Assembly: GCF_004368785.1 (NCBI RefSeq)
Contig: NZ_SODM01000001.1
Coordinates: 1,612,001 to 1,676,000, forward strand
DNA: 64,000 nucleotides
Origin: Flavobacterium sp. 270
GTDB taxonomy: Bacteria; Bacteroidota; Bacteroidia; Flavobacteriales; Flavobacteriaceae
Reading direction: 5' to 3'
Shown: positions 61,818 to 64,000 of the stretch, one piece after another
How positions within the stretch are numbered: position 1 is the first letter of the stretch
Layout: each line of letters starts with the position of its first letter
Translations under genes and position numbers: made by a program
The notes under the pieces: generated by a model
What the model saw: only the letters and a program-made list of their open reading frames with translations
The model's database searches: none
What the model was told of the DNA's origin: nothing

Positions 61818-63523
61818 TAGAAACTATATCCGTAATTAAAATTCAGCATTATATCGTTGTTTCCTGGTTTATTTGTTGAACTCCTAAACATGGAAATCAT
61901 TCCTAATGTAAAATTGTGTTTTTTGAGTAACGTATAACTGTTGTTAAGTTTGACACCAAAAACAGAACTTGTGCTAATATCACTTTGGGTATTATTGTAT
62001 AATAATCCAAAATTGGCATTCATTTTTTCTTTCAATAATTTCTTAGAAACACCAACAGAAGCTCCTAAAGATGAATTATCAAATTGACCAACTTGGTTAT
62101 TAGTATAATTTAGAGAGCTATTTAAGGCTGTTTTAATTCCTAAAAAATTAATAGTATGTGCCAAATTATAGTTCTGAACAGTACTTGCCTGACCTTTTCT
62201 TATTATTCCTCCCTGTTCATTGGCCTGACCTGCAATACTATAATTAAAATTCATGTTTTGGTTTTTCTTTTTTCCAAAAGCGTAGGTTAGATTAAAGTTG
62301 GCATTTTGAGATAATTGTCTGTAATCTAATGTGTCTGACGCTACAACATTCGGATTATTTATAAGTTCAAATTGATCCAATTTTCTATTGGTATATGTTG
62401 AAAAATTAGAATAACTTCCAGTGAAATTAATCTGATCGGTAACTTTATAATTCATGTTTATTGAGCCTACAACTCGCTTAGAATCTTGCTTTTTTTCTTG
62501 TGCTAAATTGTCTCTTTGAAATCCTAAACTAGCATTTACTGTAATATTGTCTTTATAAAAAGGACGTGAAAACCGCATAGCAATATTTTCTAGATCATTA
62601 TTAAAATACATTGCTCCGAGCGTATTGTAGTTAGGGTCTATACGTTCGTAAGTTAATCCAACAATACTTTTTTGAATCGAATAATCGAAATTAACATTTA
62701 CGGCATTCAAATAATTTGTACTTTCTTTAGACGAAAAAAGCTTGTCTCTGTAATTTCCTCCTGAAATTGTTTTTGCTCGCGTATCATCTGTTAAAACAGA
62801 TAAAGCATATTCAACATTAAAAGTCAAATCTTTCATTAAAGAAGTATTAAAACTCAAACTGTTTACCCAGTTTTCTTTTGGAGTAACGCTATTTTCATTT
62901 CCAGTAAATGTTATAGAATTTTCGTTGTCTTTAGCATAAAAACCAATCCAGCCAATTTTGTACTTTTCTTTTTCAAAGCTTGTTTTAATTCCATAACCAA
63001 AACGCTCATAAACCGGTACTGCTCCTATTCCCTCATCTTCATTTACAGCCTTTAATAATTGCCCTGCCATTAAACTAATTTTAAAAGGATTTCTTGGTGT
63101 AAGTTCCAGCCCAATTCCTCTAAAAGGGTGACCGCTCAAAGTATAAGGCGAAAATGTCATACTCACATTTCCGATATAAGCTTTAACCCATTTGTATTTG
63201 GGCATTATACAAATCCTGTTAAAATCAAAAGGAGCGGTATAACCCAAGTTATTTCCCTGATTGGTAATGCTGTAAAACACAGGAATATTAAAACTAAAAG
63301 CACTAATATTTAAGTTACCCGAAAGTAGATAAGTAAAAGGCTCACGAGAGTTTTGCTGATTTGAATTGTAAAATATAGTATTGGCATTAATACCACCAGT
63401 AACTTTAAAGTTCGGCTTATAAAATGTCTCTAAATCTACATCCTGCGCATAGGTATTTCTACTTACAAGACAAGCAAAAACAAGCAATAGCCGTAACAAA
63501 TTCTTTTTATTTTTTATCGTCAT
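61817..63523 (-). CDS. Outer-membrane beta-barrel protein, unknown function
   Basis: A 568-residue protein with a signal peptide ending near residue 27 (NTYAQ). The mature protein is an almost unbroken series of amphipathic beta strands separated by Asn/Asp/Lys loops and ends in Phe (NFNYGYSF), the mark of BAM-inserted barrels. Over twenty strands are plausible. There is no plug domain, so it is not a TonB receptor. Early residues include IYIGNV-like and FSPYTLSGHPFRGIGLELTP segments that I could not link to a known family. It lies 13 bp after the upstream partial gene and its stop overlaps the start of the 1570-residue gene. Confidence 0.75.
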   Translation of the reverse strand: MTIKNKKNLLRLLLVFACLVSRNTYAQDVDLETFYKPNFKVTGGINANTIFYNSNQQNSREPFTYLLSGNLNISAFSFNIPVFYSITNQGNNLGYTAPFDFNRICIMPKYKWVKAYIGNVSMTFSPYTLSGHPFRGIGLELTPRNPFKISLMAGQLLKAVNEDEGIGAVPVYERFGYGIKTSFEKEKYKIGWIGFYAKDNENSITFTGNENSVTPKENWVNSLSFNTSLMKDLTFNVEYALSVLTDDTRAKTISGGNYRDKLFSSKESTNYLNAVNVNFDYSIQKSIVGLTYERIDPNYNTLGAMYFNNDLENIAMRFSRPFYKDNITVNASLGFQRDNLAQEKKQDSKRVVGSINMNYKVTDQINFTGSYSNFSTYTNRKLDQFELINNPNVVASDTLDYRQLSQNANFNLTYAFGKKKNQNMNFNYSIAGQANEQGGIIRKGQASTVQNYNLAHTINFLGIKTALNSSLNYTNNQVGQFDNSSLGASVGVSKKLLKEKMNANFGLLYNNTQSDISTSSVFGVKLNNSYTLLKKHNFTLGMISMFRSSTNKPGNNDIMLNFNYGYSF

Positions 63524-63536
63524 TTGTCAGTCAGCG

Positions 63537-64000
63537 TTATTGTTTTTGCACTTTGATGTCACACAAAATATAGGAACTTGTTCCGTTTTTAACCATTTCT
63601 TTTATTTTAATAGCACCTTTTCTTCCATCTTGTGTTTTAAACAAAATTATTCTTGGATAGGTAAAACCAAATTCTTGTGCTCCAGATGCACTGTAACTTA
63701 TATTCAGTGATTTTATAGTTGTATCATCTACCATTGCATCAAATTGTGTTTCTGTAAAATTCAAACCACAATTGCATAAGTTTTGAGAGTTTATAAAGAT
63801 GGTGCTCTGTGCATTTTTCAATCCCAAGAAACCATAATTATTAACCTGATCTGGAGATATAAATTTATTGCTCGTAAAATTGCTGTTTAGACCTTGAAAA
63901 ACAATGTCGATTAAACTGCTGTTTTGGTCATTAATTTCATTAGCCTTATACACTTGTCTTGTCGAAGTCGAGAACATTGCCCCAATATTATTATTGTTGT
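63537..64000 (-). CDS. Partial gene, unknown function (5' end beyond the window)
   Basis: The frame is open from the right edge to the stop at 63537, giving at least 154 residues. A Met at 63977 exists, but the frame continues upstream without a stop and begins NNNNIGAMFSTSTRQ, so that Met is probably internal. The visible part is soluble, rich in Asn and Ser, with a Cys pair (NLCNCGLNF) and ends in a beta-rich KIKEMVKNGTSSYILCDIKV segment. It is the first visible gene of the operon with the barrel and the large protein. No family recognised. Confidence 0.6.
   Translation of the reverse strand, partial: NNNNIGAMFSTSTRQVYKANEINDQNSSLIDIVFQGLNSNFTSNKFISPDQVNNYGFLGLKNAQSTIFINSQNLCNCGLNFTETQFDAMVDDTTIKSLNISYSASGAQEFGFTYPRIILFKTQDGRKGAIKIKEMVKNGTSSYILCDIKVQKQ

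Noticed and set aside
63537..63977. Complete 146-residue gene at the right edge
   Set aside because: The frame continues to the window end without a stop, there is no signal peptide at the Met, and its neighbours are exported; a partial gene is more likely.

Overview
The window looks like chromosomal DNA from a low-GC Bacteroidota species, most likely a Flavobacterium. The support is SusC/SusD and TonB receptors, a type IX secretion C-terminal sorting domain, lipoproteins with acidic residues after the lipid cysteine, promoters of the TAnnTTTG (-7) type rather than sigma70 boxes, and a lysine hydroxylase of the flavobacterial KDO type. No tRNA, rRNA, phage or plasmid gene was seen. Family names are read from motifs and memory; no database search was possible.

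Region 1 (1-4.6 kb) holds the 5' part of a gluconate permease gene behind a perfect palindromic operator, a PepSY membrane protein typical of siderophore uptake, a small XRE-type regulator, an unknown AT-rich gene, and a REP-associated tyrosine transposase (RAYT) enclosed by two inverted GC-rich REP hairpins. A second REP pair lies 1 kb away.

Region 2 (4.6-21.9 kb) is an iron-siderophore locus. A divergent Fe/2-oxoglutarate lysine hydroxylase faces an operon of nitroreductase, PLP lysine decarboxylase, NIS synthetase fused to an acetyltransferase, N-hydroxylase, second NIS synthetase, MATE exporter, acyl carrier protein, AMP ligase and membrane acyltransferase. A TonB receptor and a DUF4374 surface lipoprotein follow; together with the PepSY protein they resemble the Bacteroides XusABC uptake system. 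The core predicts a citrate bis-hydroxamate of the arthrobactin type. The hydroxylase and the ACP/ligase/acyltransferase trio predict extra hydroxylation and acylation not explained by known members. Three iron-linked promoters share a TCTAAATAA motif.

Region 3 (21.9-22.9 kb) has a PRC-barrel protein and a 55-residue membrane protein. Region 4 (22.9-31.9 kb) is a galactose-oriented locus: GH97 and aldose epimerase diverge from an AraC regulator, a sugar MFS porter and a DUF5107/TPR protein.

Region 5 (32-57 kb) is a polysaccharide utilization locus: GH92, GH95, GH2, SusD, SusC, sodium/sugar symporter, GntR regulator, GH36, SGNH acetylesterase and two clan GH-D paralogues, one of them exported by T9SS. 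Three promoters share TATAG-repeat operator candidates. The enzyme set (alpha-galactosidases, alpha-fucosidase, beta-mannosidase, alpha-mannosidase, esterase) fits a fungal fucomannogalactan.

Region 6 (57.1-64 kb) is an unrecognised operon of three exported or envelope proteins: a partial gene, a 568-residue outer-membrane barrel and a 1570-residue beta-rich protein, the last two coupled by a TAATG overlap. Most of the window is coding; the longer gaps hold promoters, terminators and three unrelated families of palindromic repeats.
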